From: Lethocerus indicus
Lineage: Eukaryota; Arthropoda; Insecta; Hemiptera; Belostomatidae
Direction: 5' to 3'
Length of the DNA: 64,000 nt
NCBI GenBank assembly: GCA_019843655.1
Contig: JACDQD010000002.1
Location: 878,585 to 942,584, forward strand
Positions 49,901-60,100 of this stretch are shown here, in pieces. The notes under the pieces are model-generated. The model ran no database searches and was not told where the DNA came from. It saw nothing but the letters and a program-made list of their open reading frames with translations. A program made the translations under genes and the position numbers. Each line of letters begins with the position of its first letter. Positions within the stretch are counted from its first letter, which is position 1.

Positions 49901-52900
49901 TATACAGATTTTTTGTATACTTTATTTTTTTTATTACTGTGGCACTGCCACGTTTTAACGAATTGAGACGAATACTTTCAGTGTCAGTGCCGGACGCCCT
50001 ATTGATAATATATCTTTTGCTCGGCGCCACCACTTAAATTGATTATATACTCTGATAGGTGTGGGCGTTAACGTTTTATTACTGCGGCGAGCGGCTTGAT
50101 TTTAGACGTATCTATTTGTTGCCATTTAGTTGCCGAGATATATATATATATAGAGAGAGAGAGAGGGGTAGAGTGTATGTGTGGGGGTGTGTTGCAGGTG
50201 GTTGGCACTTCGACCAACTACACGGTCGCTGTAGGCCCGGACACAGCCGGCCGCTACTACTGCAAGGCGAGCGTCATCGGCTTCCCGGAGATCGGCGCCG
50301 AGGCGACCGTCTACATGAAGGGCCAGCCCTCGATAATATCGCACAGGTCCCAGTTCGGGGCGCCCGGCGACAACGTCCGGCTCGAGTGTACCGCCTACGC
50401 GATACCGCCCCCAATCAAAGTCATCTGGACGTTCCGCGGCGAGGACATAGCCGCCGACACAAGCCGCGATTACTCCGTGAGTATCTTCATCTTCGGTCGG
50501 CGGATATTGAAAGTATTCGAGAACGTTCCCGAGAGAAAAGCGGTATGTGTCATCGGTGAAGAGCAAGATTTTCGACAGGGTCCTGGCACTGTGTCACCGG
50601 AAGAATCCTTCCTCACGCCCAATCCTTAATTACCGCCTGAAGAACTGACACTTTGGAGTCTCTCAAGGAGCTTTCTTATCCGATTCATCTTTCCTGCACT
50701 TGCACAAGGTAGTGTCCTCCTCGGTACCTCAACATCCTGTCTGATACCTTCCTCGACTTCCTCTATACTGTACTCTCACATTCCCTGCACAAACGCCTGC
50801 TCCCTCGTAGAAAGCCGGTCCAGGAAATGGAAGATCAGGTTCAATTGCTTCTACTTTGAGAACTTCCCAACTTCCCATTGAAAATCCTCCAAGTGCGGTA
50901 GCTCTGGGACTACGAAACGGCGATCTGGACTATCGCTCTAGAAAAAATTATTAATTTACAACCGCCTACTCTGAAACCTATCCGGGGCCTACGGTATCCG
51001 ACTGTTGGGGGGATACACCGCCGAGCCGTCCAATTTATTGTCCAATCCTCGCAATCCGTAATACTTCGAAAAACTGGACCTAAAAGTCCGGTCCGTTCGA
51101 GAATTGGCTGCTTCCACCGGTATAAATACTTCCTGTCCGAATTGTCCCCCCATTCGTCCCAACCCTAGAGCGGAGACGGCCACGCGATTTCCCCACGAAT
51201 TGAGAGAGTAAGGGCCACCGTTAGGGGTGGCCAACCCTTCGAGAGTTCGCGGAGTCGGCGTAAAGTCGGTGCACTGTAAAAAAAAAAAAAAATTGTAGTT
51301 GTGACTATACCGATAAGTATCCCTTCAACGGGGGGGGAAAACTCCCACAAACTGCATTCGCTAGTATAACGAACAGGGGGCTGGAGAACCGTACGTCTTC
51401 AGGAGTAGTATCAGGACGGCGTGTAATTCGAGAATTTTATAGATAAATTCGTCATCAAATTGTCCATATACTGGACGTTAGGTCCTGTATAGGGGTTGTC
51501 CCGAAATTGGCGCCAGATTTGAATTTGCCACCATTCTTGCAGCGAAGCTGGCCGACCTCTGTTAAGGGAGAGAGAAAAAAAACCACCCCGTTTGACAGTC
51601 GACAGTTCAGGATCAGTAGTACAAACGCGTAATTTACTATTCGGGGGAGGGGGAATAAATAACAATTTAAAGAGGAAAAAACCCTCGTTTTCTATTCAAT
51701 TCAAATCTGGCGTCAATTTCTGGACACCCGGGGAGACGAAAATTATTTCCAACGAATCGCGCCTAATATAAAGTTCACCGTTACCGTTTTCGCAGATTCT
51801 CGAAGACCCTCTGAGCGAAGGGATAAAAAGCACGCTAGTGATAAGGGAATCGAGGCCTGAACACTTCGGCGTCTACAACTGTACGGTCGTCAACGCCTAC
51901 GGATTTGACTTTCTCGAAATAGTGCTCAAACCGCAAAGTAAGTCGAACAATATAATTCGATAGTGTCAGCGCTTACAATGTATTTATATTATAAATTTGT
52001 GACTGAAACGAAATTGATATTTTTTTTTTTCGACAGAGAGCTTTCCACTACTTTTGATATTGACCGGAGTGCTGGGCGGGGTCGTTGTCATAATCGCCAT
52101 CACAATGGTCATTATACTTTGCCAGAGGAAAGTGAAAAAACCGCCAGGTAAACACTAATTGCGAATTGGAAAATTGTAGAATCAAATTGCTAAGTAATTG
52201 GGGAAATTTGCCGACACAACAACAAGTGGCGTTGGTACATATTTCTAAGTGCGTCAATTTTCTTTATGCACAGAATGACCTTTATTTGGTCGTCCTCTGA
52301 TCGCTCCTCGTCTTCTAAGTTCTTCTAGACTCGAAGCGCACTTGAAAATGTGTACAATTCCACGTGTTGTTCGATACATTTTCGAGTATTTACATTCTCT
52401 GTTTTCTATTAGGCGAACAGACGGACGTCGAGAAACAGTGCAAGGAGTCGGACCGTTCATCGAACATCTCCGACATAAAGATGGAGCTGAGGACCGGCTC
52501 ATCGGTGAGCAACGTCCACTGCGAGCTGGACTACGGGGGCGGTTGCGGCGTCGGGGGCGGCGGCGGGGCGGCGGCGGCGGCTCGGAGACGGGCAGCGAGA
52601 GCGTCGTCACCAGGATTGGGGTACCGTTGGCCGGTCCCGTACCGCTCGACCACCGATATTCCAACAACAGGCTGTCAGCCGGCGACTACCCCGATCCGGT
52701 CTTCCCCCCGAAAAATGTGAGTTACCAGGCATATCTAGTTTAAACCACCCCCCACCTGCCACGTTTTGTTACCGTGTAAATTCTCCTCTGTAAAAATTAA
52801 AAAAATTGTAAATATACCTTATCGTTAATTGTTAATACTCTGTTCGGTCGCCAAGTTCGGCCCAACCCCCAAGAAGTGCATGTAAAGCGGCTTTTACCGC

Positions 52901-53661
52901 TTAATAACGAAACTCACTTTGCATGAGTGTGCCCCCAACAACCTCCTCTTCCTTTCTTTAGTGGCTATGCTTTGGACACAGTTGGCAAAAATACGTATAC
53001 AACTCGCACATCTCTTTCGCCCTCCGCCTGTCTTCATATCGTTATATTCCCTTTTCTGCACTTTTTCACCTCGGCACTGCGCCAGCATTCAGTTAACATT
53101 AGCTAGACATTCACACGCTTTGTTTCTTCAGACACTGATAAATAGAGTTTCCCGCGCGAACAACCCCCACCCCCCCTCCTCCTCCACCTCCACGGAGCAT
53201 GGTGTGGCTGGCGTTTATTAACAATGAGTTAACGGCGGAGCGTCGGGCATGTTTTGAATTTTTCGAGATTTTTTTTTTTTTTCCTTTTGAAGAGTTGGAA
53301 AAATTGTTTGTAGGATGGACAAAACAACAACGGCTACGTGCCGTACGTGGATTACACGAGGGACTATAACCCGCCGCCTCCGCCGCCTCCGCCGGCGCCA
53401 ACGTCGAACGGGGGCGGTGGCGGCGGGGGCGTCGTCGTCGACCCGAGGTATTCGGCCGCCTACGGCAACCCCTACCTGAGGAGTACAGGAGGCGGTGTGC
53501 CCGGACTGCCGGCGCCGCCCCCCTACACCTCGCTAAGGACCAACGGCTCGGTCCCGAGGGGCGGCGGCGGCCTTCCGCCCCCGACCTCGCCCACATCCCA
53601 GTACATCACCTCGCAACAGCACCCTCCCGTCAAGCGTGGCACACTGGCCACACACGTATAA
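43675..53661 (+). CDS. kirre: Kirre/Rst (NEPH/SYG-1 family) immunoglobulin cell-adhesion receptor, ten coding exons
   Basis: Type I membrane adhesion receptor. Fly relatives (Kirre/Duf, Rst) bind Sns/Hbs in myoblast fusion, nephrocyte junctions and eye/axon patterning. Exons: 43675-43912, 45291-45522, 47019-47240, 48052-48302, 48519-48646, 50198-50476, 51796-51937, 52037-52147, 52413-52716, 53314-53661. The model gives 752 residues once four one-base gaps are filled: signal peptide about 1-18, five Ig domains (exons 1-2, 2-3, 4, 5-6, 6-7), TM about 503-526, and a cytoplasmic tail with IGVPLAGPVP, a Gly/Pro-rich stretch and a C-terminal THV class I PDZ ligand. Family-typical motifs: LQWTKDDFGLG, YQCQVGPG, EDREIELEC, TWIDGLGNVL, PKKEHHNTTFTCQAQN, AGRYYCKA, FPEIGAEAT. 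Start: an ATG three bases after a good acceptor (TTCCGTTTTCAG), implying an upstream non-coding exon. The frame breaks in exons 2, 4 (two) and 9. Kirre versus Rst orthology is not resolved. Confidence 0.93.
43971..44150. repeat. Family D element in kirre-like intron 1
   Basis: Inverted ends: AAATTGACGCAAGATTTGAA on the left; CAAATCTTGCTTTAATTTCGGGTG on the right. Confidence 0.65.
44172..44628 (+). mobile_element. IS630/mariner-like remnant, family B, in kirre-like intron 1
   Basis: Intact ends ACAGAGTGGTCCAAAAAAAATG and GTGGATACATTTTTTTGGACCACTCT, with the internal relic (LEFDELRRSVLKWNFKYKNI). It abuts the family D copy. Non-autonomous. Confidence 0.65.
45291..45522 (+). CDS. kirre: kirre-like coding exon 2 (one-base frame break)
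   Basis: End of Ig1 (DYSLDIYPVVLEDDGQYQCQ) and start of Ig2 (RSRFAALTVLTPPEPP, EDREIELEC, GGKPPAE). The frame must shift at the five-G run 45367-45371; one more G restores VGPGPGGDPGVRSRF. Donor GAG|GTAACC, phase 0. Confidence 0.9.
46207..46300. repeat. Family D fragment in kirre-like intron 2
   Basis: AAAGGGTGTCCTAAAATTAACACGAGATTTGAATT and a T run. A related piece (CAATAGGTTTGCCGACTCTATTGTGG) lies near 46910-46970. Confidence 0.5.
47019..47240 (+). CDS. kirre: kirre-like coding exon 3
   Basis: Rest of Ig2: ITWIDGLGNVLKDG, PKKEHHNTTFTCQAQNAADR, ELEVKYAPK. Clean frame, phase 0 on both sides. The donor AAG|GTCCGT is weak. Confidence 0.9.
47330..47535. repeat. Family E fragment, inverted, in kirre-like intron 3
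   Basis: CTTCGCACCGTCCTCAATTCTCCCC, CCGGACAATCCAGCACGACCTC and ACAGTCGACGAAGTCCCGG are reverse complements of family E blocks. Confidence 0.6.
47720..47910. repeat. Fold-back element, family A, in kirre-like intron 3
   Basis: Two long arms with almost no loop: GTAGGTTCGTGATGTTTCTC...CGCCGTCTTCAGTAGCGGTG, then ACGGCGAGCGGCCGACAAACCGGTCTAGCAAAAGACC...CAGAAACATCACGAACTTAC. Would form a hairpin in the pre-mRNA. Confidence 0.75.
48052..48302 (+). CDS. kirre: kirre-like coding exon 4, Ig3 (two one-base frame breaks)
   Basis: VSVSMVGGPSRLIEG is in one frame, DVRFRCTADANP in a second, SDVNYRWYINDRL to LDIS in the third. Breaks lie at the GGG run 48094-48096 and the CCC run 48131-48133; adding one base at each restores a continuous Ig3. 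Donor T|GTGAGT, phase 1. Confidence 0.9.
48519..48646 (+). CDS. kirre: kirre-like coding exon 5
   Basis: First half of Ig4: YGPRFRNRPRSVQADKGSTV, TCDVDGNPQPDIVWL. Acceptor ATATTGCAG, donor CGA|GTTAGT, phase 0. Confidence 0.9.
48905..49912. repeat. Heptanucleotide array (TGCAATA)n, about 1 kb, in kirre-like intron 5
   Basis: Variants of TGCAATA (TGCAATG, TTCAATA, TCCAATG, GGCAATG). A leader TTATCGTATACAATATACAATATG begins the array (48905) and recurs at 49741; CAATATACAATATACAGATTTTTT closes both parts (49700, 49893), so it is a two-part higher-order duplication. Because 7 is not a multiple of 3 and no phase makes a stop, several frames stay open for hundreds of codons; these are not genes. 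Confidence 0.93.
50198..50476 (+). CDS. kirre: kirre-like coding exon 6
   Basis: End of Ig4 (DTAGRYYCKA, GFPEIGAEATVYMK) and first half of Ig5 (LECTAYAIPPPIKVIWTF). 279 nt, phase 0 to 0, donor TCC|GTGAGT. Confidence 0.93.
51491..51729. repeat. Family D element in kirre-like intron 6
   Basis: Ends AGGGGTTGTCCCGAAATTGGCGCCAGATTTGAATT and, inverted, AATTCAAATCTGGCGTCAATTTCTGGACACCC. Confidence 0.7.
51796..51937 (+). CDS. kirre: kirre-like coding exon 7
   Basis: End of Ig5: ILEDPLSEGIKSTLVIRES, HFGVYNCTVVNAYG. Acceptor TTTTCGCAG, donor CAAA|GTAAGT, phase 1. Confidence 0.93.
52037..52147 (+). CDS. kirre: kirre-like coding exon 8, transmembrane segment
   Basis: KSFP, then a 24-residue hydrophobic helix (LLLILTGVLGGVVVIIAITM...), then the basic stop-transfer QRKVKKPP. 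Phase 1 in and out. Confidence 0.92.
52222..52262. repeat. Family C fragment in kirre-like intron 8
   Basis: CAACAAGTGGCGTTGGTACATATTTCTAAGTGCGTCAATTT matches 59375-59412. Confidence 0.5.
52413..52716 (+). CDS. kirre: kirre-like coding exon 9, cytoplasmic tail (one-base frame break)
   Basis: EQTDVEKQCKESDRSSNISD and DIKMELRTGSSVSNV in the first frame, then SETGSESVVTRIGVPLAGPV through DYPDPVFPPKN in another. The break is at the G run 52565-52568; one more G restores a Gly stretch. Donor AAAAAT|GTGAGT, phase 0. Confidence 0.88.
53314..53661 (+). CDS. kirre: kirre-like coding exon 10, C-terminus
   Basis: DGQNNNGYVPYVDYTRDYNP, Pro-run, Gly-run, PPPYTSLRTNG, ending KRGTLATHV and stop TAA. The last three residues, THV, form a class I PDZ-binding end as in NEPH1 proteins. 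Confidence 0.93.
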   Translation, partial: DGQNNNGYVPYVDYTRDYNPPPPPPPPAPTSNGGGGGGGVVVDPRYSAAYGNPYLRSTGGGVPGLPAPPPYTSLRTNGSVPRGGGGLPPPTSPTSQYITSQQHPPVKRGTLATHV

Positions 53662-53918
53662 TCCACCGTCAGCTGAACATCCCCAATCACCGGCCCCCCC
53701 GTGTTCAGCTAATGTTAACTGATGTTGTACTCCGTGAACCCAACCGTTCATTGCCTTACAATAGGTGTCGGTTAAACGCCACGTTGTAAAAACATTTTCG
53801 TTCTTCTTCCATTCTATATTTCATTTTCAATATTTCCTTTACGGCCCCCAAATCGGGCCCAATTGACGACAGTGCGAGGTGTTGTTAGTTTGTATAAAAA
53901 TATGAGACTGATTTAGTT

Positions 53919-53924
53919 AATAAA
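53919..53924 (+). terminator. AATAAA polyadenylation signal, first after the kirre-like stop
   Basis: AATAAA 258 nt after the stop, followed by a T/G-rich stretch; the proximal candidate. Confidence 0.5.
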
Positions 53925-55066
53925 CCAATTGTGTACTTTGAAAAGAAACGGGCGCAATTTTGAATTTTTAATTAAATTCATCAGGCCCCGTTCTACAGCC
54001 GTTGGTCGTTTATTTTATTCGGAGGAAATATATATATATATATATACATATATATATACATATTTTATGGGTAATCGAGTTGGGATTTTAACCTATCCCT
54101 AGCCCCGAGTATAAACCCTATTGTGGTAATCTTCCGCTTACAAAAAGTGTGTGACAGAGTAAATCCGAATAAATGTTGGTACCATCTTATATATATATAT
54201 ATATATACATGTACTAGAAATCGAAACGCCTAATAAATGTTTTACCTACCGAGCTGTTTCATTATCAGCCCCCCCCAGCCCCCTGATAATGATGAAATCA
54301 GTGTTTATTATTTGTTCGATATTCGAATTTATCGTATTGTATAGATGGCCGTATAAATAAATTTGAATATTTGACACCGGGTGTTTATTATTTTACACCC
54401 GGCTTCGTAATACGTGACTTTAACGGTCGGGATGTAATACTACTTGTTACACACACAAATACACACACACTACAGAGAGAGTACAACCGAAAGTGTTGTT
54501 CTCCGTTTGTATTTCGGAGTACGGGATAGTTCAGTTTCTTGTCTGTTAATAATAATAATATTAATAATAGTAAGAATAATATTAATAATGTTTGTTATAC
54601 TCGATTATATTCAGGATAAATGACAAATTCCGGTTTACTTCTTAAACGGAGGGTCCTGTACAGGCGAATCGCTTCAATTTACCCTCTATCGAAATATATA
54701 TTTTTAAAGTCTCTTAATTTTAACAATGATATACTTATCCAGTCTCGAGAGAATAGACTAAGTTGTATTTTTAATAGCTATTACGATTGTATCGATATTA
54801 TTTACGTTTATTTTCCCTTTTCTCTTAATATATTGATTTTGTGTCCTATATAACTAATCTGAGTGTCACTAGAGTGTCTGTCCCTCGCAGTAGTGACAAT
54901 CTCACTGCAGTATTCGTCTTAATCGAATCAAAAAAAATATATATATATATAGTGGAAATTTTGTCCTTGACGTTGTAAAAAAAAAAAAACACAAAAAAAC
55001 AAACAAAAAAAAAGTACATATTTTTGTAAAGTTCGAGATCTCTCAGATCAAGCCAAAGATTTAATG

Positions 55067-55076
55067 AATAAATAAA
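55067..55076 (+). terminator. Overlapping AATAAA signals, distal candidate
   Basis: GAATAAATAAAC gives two overlapping hexamers about 1.4 kb after the stop. Confidence 0.35.
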
Positions 55077-57135
55077 CTTGTACTTTCACTTTCCTCAGTA
55101 AAAAAAAAAAAAAGAAAAAGGTCGGGTAAAGTTTCCACTTTTGAACCAACAAATCGAGGATTTACCGACAATTGTTAATAAGCATTATATCACTTCTGTA
55201 TGGATAATGTATTCCGAATGTATTTATGTCTCATATTAATTTATTGTGTTCAAACACTTGTCGAAAGTGGTATGTAAGTATTGTAAATAAATTTAATAAG
55301 TTGTTGTATATAAATAAATATATATATATATATATATACATATTATATATATAAATGGAGTCAGGATAATGTCTAAAAATAAATGCTGGCATTTTTATTG
55401 TTAGCTTGAAAAGTCCTGCCTCAAATGCCCTAACACAAGAACTGTGATTTTTACTGTTAATTTCTTATTGTAAAAGTCCTAGTTTATAAAGAGTTATATA
55501 TTAAAATTGTTTATAATGTAAAATATAATTTGCTATTCTCTGTGTATATCAATTAAAATTATCAAATTTCGATTTATACACCTTCCGATCGGAAATAGAG
55601 CATAGTCTGTATATTAGATAGTTTTATTTGACGTAGAGTCAACGGTCGACGATTGGTAGATTTTTCAATGTATTTTTTTATAAAGATCAGTGTAAGGCCT
55701 AATTATTATACATTAGCCCAATAGTAAAATAACTATCGAGCAGTATTCCACTGTTGAGGATTTTACTGTATAACTTATTGCTCAACATGCCTGTTGTTAA
55801 TTATTGTAAGTTTAGCGTCTCTTTTACTCTGCGAATAAAATCCCCCCCCCCTCTCATATTCCTCGATAATTAATATATATATATATATATAGTAAGGATG
55901 TTAAGAATCAGCGCGTCCCACTATTTAAATAATCGCTATGATTTCGTTCATTTTTTTTCTCTCTCTCGCTCATTTTTCGTTCTGTATTTTGAAAATGCGT
56001 CAACAACATTATTCGGCCCGATAACAATTCCCGAACGAAATATATATACCACCTTCAATTGTATGTTGGGCAATACTTTAAATAGGAGTGCCATAATAGT
56101 GTTGGTATTGAGAAAAAAAAAAGAAGAAAAAATAAAATAAAGAGAGAAATGTCGCAGAATTCACTGAAAAAAATGTTTTCGATACAACCAAAAAAAAAAA
56201 ATAAATAAATAAAAAATAATCAATTTCAAACTATCAGTATTTTTGTATCAGGATTATATATATTTTTTTGAAGTTCCACGGAACTGTTTAGCAATATCCC
56301 CCCTCCCCCCCGTCCTATCTTCCATATCGGATTAAAATCTGCAATTTTCTAAATGTAAGTAAATCTACATTGTTTCCCCTATATATCCTCCCCCGCCCCC
56401 GCCCCCCCAAATTTTCTTGGATACTAATTCCAATGAATTTCCGAATGCTCACATAAAAATTCCACTATATTCTATACTTTGTTATTATATTTCGTAGAAT
56501 CGTAAGGAAAAAAGAACTATGCGAGTGAGTATAGTTTACAGTTGTGTGTCATTTGGAGTAGGCCTAATGATTGATTTGCAGCTGTATAATAAAATGTCAT
56601 TGTATATGCAATCGTTTTATTTTATTTTTATTTTTCGCCATTCAAAAATTAATTTCCCCTATTTGTTAATCGCCTTCCGTATTCAATCCTTTATCGTATA
56701 TTTTTCACCCAGGTATATATTTTTTTTTATTTTCCTAATCATCATTTCTTTTCCGCCTTAAACTGATTCGACATTAATAATTTATATTTTTCATTATGTT
56801 TCATCGAAGTACCTAAATCTAAAAAAAGTCATCGCAAAAGCCAAGGGGAAAAAATGTGTCAGGCAAATTTTTTTTTTCTATACTTTCCGACTTATTTGTT
56901 AATTAGAAAAAAATAAAATATATCAAATTATTTATGAGGATAAATTTAGACCTTCCGTTGGCCCTTTTTTCGTTACTGACTAAAAAAAAAAAAATCAGAC
57001 AGTTAAGCGTTTAAACGCCCACGAAGAAGGATTTTGGGTATGGATAAAACAGATTTTCATAGACATTGTGCACGTATTCAAATTGAATTCGAACGAATTG
57101 CATCCGATTGCGATCCGCTGCAAGTTGATTTTCAG

Positions 57136-57176
57136 CTATGATCTTGCGCACGTGCGGCTCTCCTTCAATGATGTTT
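57136..57176 (-). CDS. Protease 1 exon 6: 41-nt C-terminal coding exon
   Basis: Acceptor CCTGTTTTTCAG; (K)TSLKESRTCARS then TAG. Same length and same TSxxxSRTCARx pattern as the last exon of the neighbouring paralogue. Confidence 0.8.
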
Positions 57177-60100
57177 CTGAAAAACAGGTAAAAAAAAATA
57201 ATAAATTTTTATAACAAACTATCAATTTCTCCGACCAATCTATTTACTTGAAAGCGTAAATAATTGATACTGTTTGGGATCCGCCCATCAGCAGAACGTT
57301 AAGTGAAAAATAATTTTCCTTTCTACAAGAACAGGGAGATGGCTGAAGGTGTTCCCCTTCCGCCGGATAGGTCCTGGGACTTATACCGGGGACCCTATCC
57401 TGCGTTATCCTTTACTATTGATAAAGCCTTCACAATCGTACATAGGACTTGACGTACTCCTGATATTGCTCTGGATCCAGTCCGTGTAGGCGGACACGTC
57501 CGTGTTGACTCCCGGTCTTGTCGTGGCGCATCCGACGCCGAATGAGACGACGCCGACCAGAGTGTACCGATTCGTGTCCGGTTCCAGCCAGAGTACGGGA
57601 CCGCCCGAATCGCCCTGTAAGCGTTGAATTGGTTTAAATTTTCAAAATACACAAACCGAGGACTTAAAACCCCCACCCCTCCCACCACCACAAGCTCCAG
57701 GTATACCCAGGACCTCGAGTTGAACTACACCTCGGTTTGGACAATAACGGGAGTTGCAGAACTCCTGAATTGAGAGTAGTTATTTTCAGGAGGGGAATAT
57801 TTTGAAATCGAAACGTCGATTACTCTTGGGCCTACCCCTAATATAGGGGGACAAACTTTTGAACTTTTATTGTAATTGGCATTTTACTCGTTTAATACCG
57901 GCCCACTGGAACCTTCCAGGTGTTCCATTGCAATCCATCTCCAGCTAGGTAAGCCTCTGAATTGGACAAATACAGGGGGGCGGGGGGAGTTCAAAAAATG
58001 TATCCACCGTTTAAAAGTCCATAACTTGCAAACCGATTGGCGGAGTCGTCGTCTCATTTACGATGAAAGTCTAGCTTAAAGTCCAACTTGAAAGTATATC
58101 CCTTTTGCACGGAGAGACTGTATCGACTCATAAGTCGCGCGCGTTGGATGAACTTCAGTGCGACTATCTTTAAGTTGGACTTTAAAAGTTACACTTTCAC
58201 TTTCAAAAATGAGACGACGACTCCTTCAATTTAGGGGCTGTTAAACAGTGGATACATTTTTTTTGGACCCCTCTCTGTTTATTAATAAATCTATATACAA
58301 TTGTCGGGCCGGCAACTAAGTAATTGCGGAATATTCACCCCCCCAACTAACAAGTGGCGTCACGACAACTTCCGTGCACGGATAAGATTCTTCGATACGT
58401 CTATTACTAGGGTCCTTTCTGTGAAACGATCAGGTATCGAAATTGTACAGATATACAAAGCGATGCGGAAAACCGACGCGGAATTCCCCACCAGGAGACG
58501 TCCCGAGACATCCAATCCAGAAAGTCCTTAATGCTCCCCCACACGGGGTATGTTTCTAACCGGACAATCCTCCACCACGACCTCTCAACATACCCCCGAC
58601 AGTCGAGGAAGTCACAAAGTCCCTTTCCTCCCTCTTACCGCAGAGAGAGAGAGAGAGACAGATCACCCCCTCGGACAGTAGTTGAATCGTGTCAAAAACA
58701 GCCATCTCATCGGGGGGGGGGGGTGGGGGTTTCTTTGTGTGAAAAATGTACACTTATCGGTTAATAGAGAATCGCAAAGAACTACTACCACCTGGCAGGC
58801 GTCCTTGTTCCAGCCGTAAGTGCAGAAATTGGTACCGTACTCCGTGTCGACTTTGCCCGGCGTGAACTTGGCGGCGCACTGCGACTGCGAGACGACTTTC
58901 ACCCAAACTTCCATCAGCACTTTGGCCGCCCTACCGCCGTGCCTGGTGTGTCCCCAGCCTGGAAGAAAACAAATTTTTTTCGAAATTTTCTGGTTCGCCC
59001 AAAATTCGACGTATACCTCCGAGACCGGGTCGGGGGGGGTATCTTCTGTACGGCGGGGGAAAATCTTTTCAACGTCAATTTCGGTGACCTGTAATTTTGA
59101 CGTATTTTCCGAGCAGGTCGACGTGGTGGGCCGCGGGCAGACAGGCGGGGCCGACGGCGTAATTGAATTCGATTTCACTTTCGGTCACCAAAATGGCTAT
59201 GTCGGCCTTGTGCGTCTGCGGGTTGTACCGTTCGTGGGGTACGGCCAGTGCCACGCCGTACAGTCTCGTCTGGGCCGTTTCGTCGCCTGTACAAAACAGA
59301 AAAAATCCACTCGACAATTTATATATATATATATATATATGGTGTTGGCAACTAAGTAATTGCGCAATTCACCGACAACAAGCGGCGCGTTGTACATATT
59401 TTTAAGTACGTCTTTGTATCTTGAAAGTTACATTCCCGGCTTCTCTGCAAAGATGTTGACCTACTAAAGAATCCGAAGTCCATAACTTGCAAACTGATTG
59501 TCGGAGTTGTCCCATTTTCCGTAGTGTTATAGTAGTTTATAGCGTTTTGTCGGATGACACAGTCGGCCGGATAGTCAGTGTTCTGTTGTGTCAGTTGTGT
59601 ACCCCGTTGTTACTCGAGTGGACGGTTGGCCGGCGCAAGGCTTAGAATTGGATGGAACGAAGTCAGTCTCGAAGCGGTATTTTAAGTACGAAAACATTAA
59701 TGGGGTTCAACGTCAATGGCGAAATATCCAACTGGACACGTTGCAGTCAGTAGTCGGTGCTGACAGTTGGGCGGCATCGTCTGTATGTGGGGTATGTTAA
59801 CGGTGACTTTTTGGACCAAAGATGGTTTTTACTTGATGTCAGGTCGTGTTCGCCGACGATGATGCCCAATCGCCTACGTACATCGACGACGCAGTGGGCG
59901 GCCGTCAGGGCGTGACTCCTGGTGATCAGTGTCGATCCGCAGTAGGCGAAAGTGCGCCCGTCCTCAATCATCTGGACGAGGGCCGCCACGAACGGGTACT
60001 CGTTGACGTCCGCCTCACGGCCGCCGACGATCCTCCCGCCGGCCTGAAACCCACAAATATACACCGGATATCCCGAGATAGAGAGAGGGTGAGGGAGAGG

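Larger units (their letters stand above)
53662..56990 (+). other. Probable long 3'UTR / downstream region of the kirre-like gene
   Basis: AT-rich stretch free of the repeat families found elsewhere in the window, with several AATAAA signals (53919-53924, 55067-55072, 55071-55076) and UGUANAUA-type words at 55282-55289 and 55305-55312. The true cleavage site cannot be fixed from sequence alone. Confidence 0.5.

Noticed and set aside
48933..49958. 341-codon open frame (repeats of MQYAICN-like peptide)
   Set aside because: Artefact of the TGCAATA heptanucleotide array inside a kirre-like intron; several other frames are equally open.
50560..51234. Open stretches in kirre-like intron 6, both strands
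   Set aside because: Short, interrupted, unrecognised; probably old repeat remains.
57003..57175. Other open frame (NIIEGEPHVRKIIAEN...) in protease 1 exon 6
   Set aside because: Looked conserved with the paralogue at first, but it is out of phase with the donor; the phase-1 frame gives the far better TSxxxSRTCARx match.
57405..57457. C-terminal tail STSSPMYDCEGFINSKG read on from the Ser exon of protease 1
   Set aside because: Lies after a good donor; the spliced last exon matches that of the paralogue in length and residues, while this tail does not.
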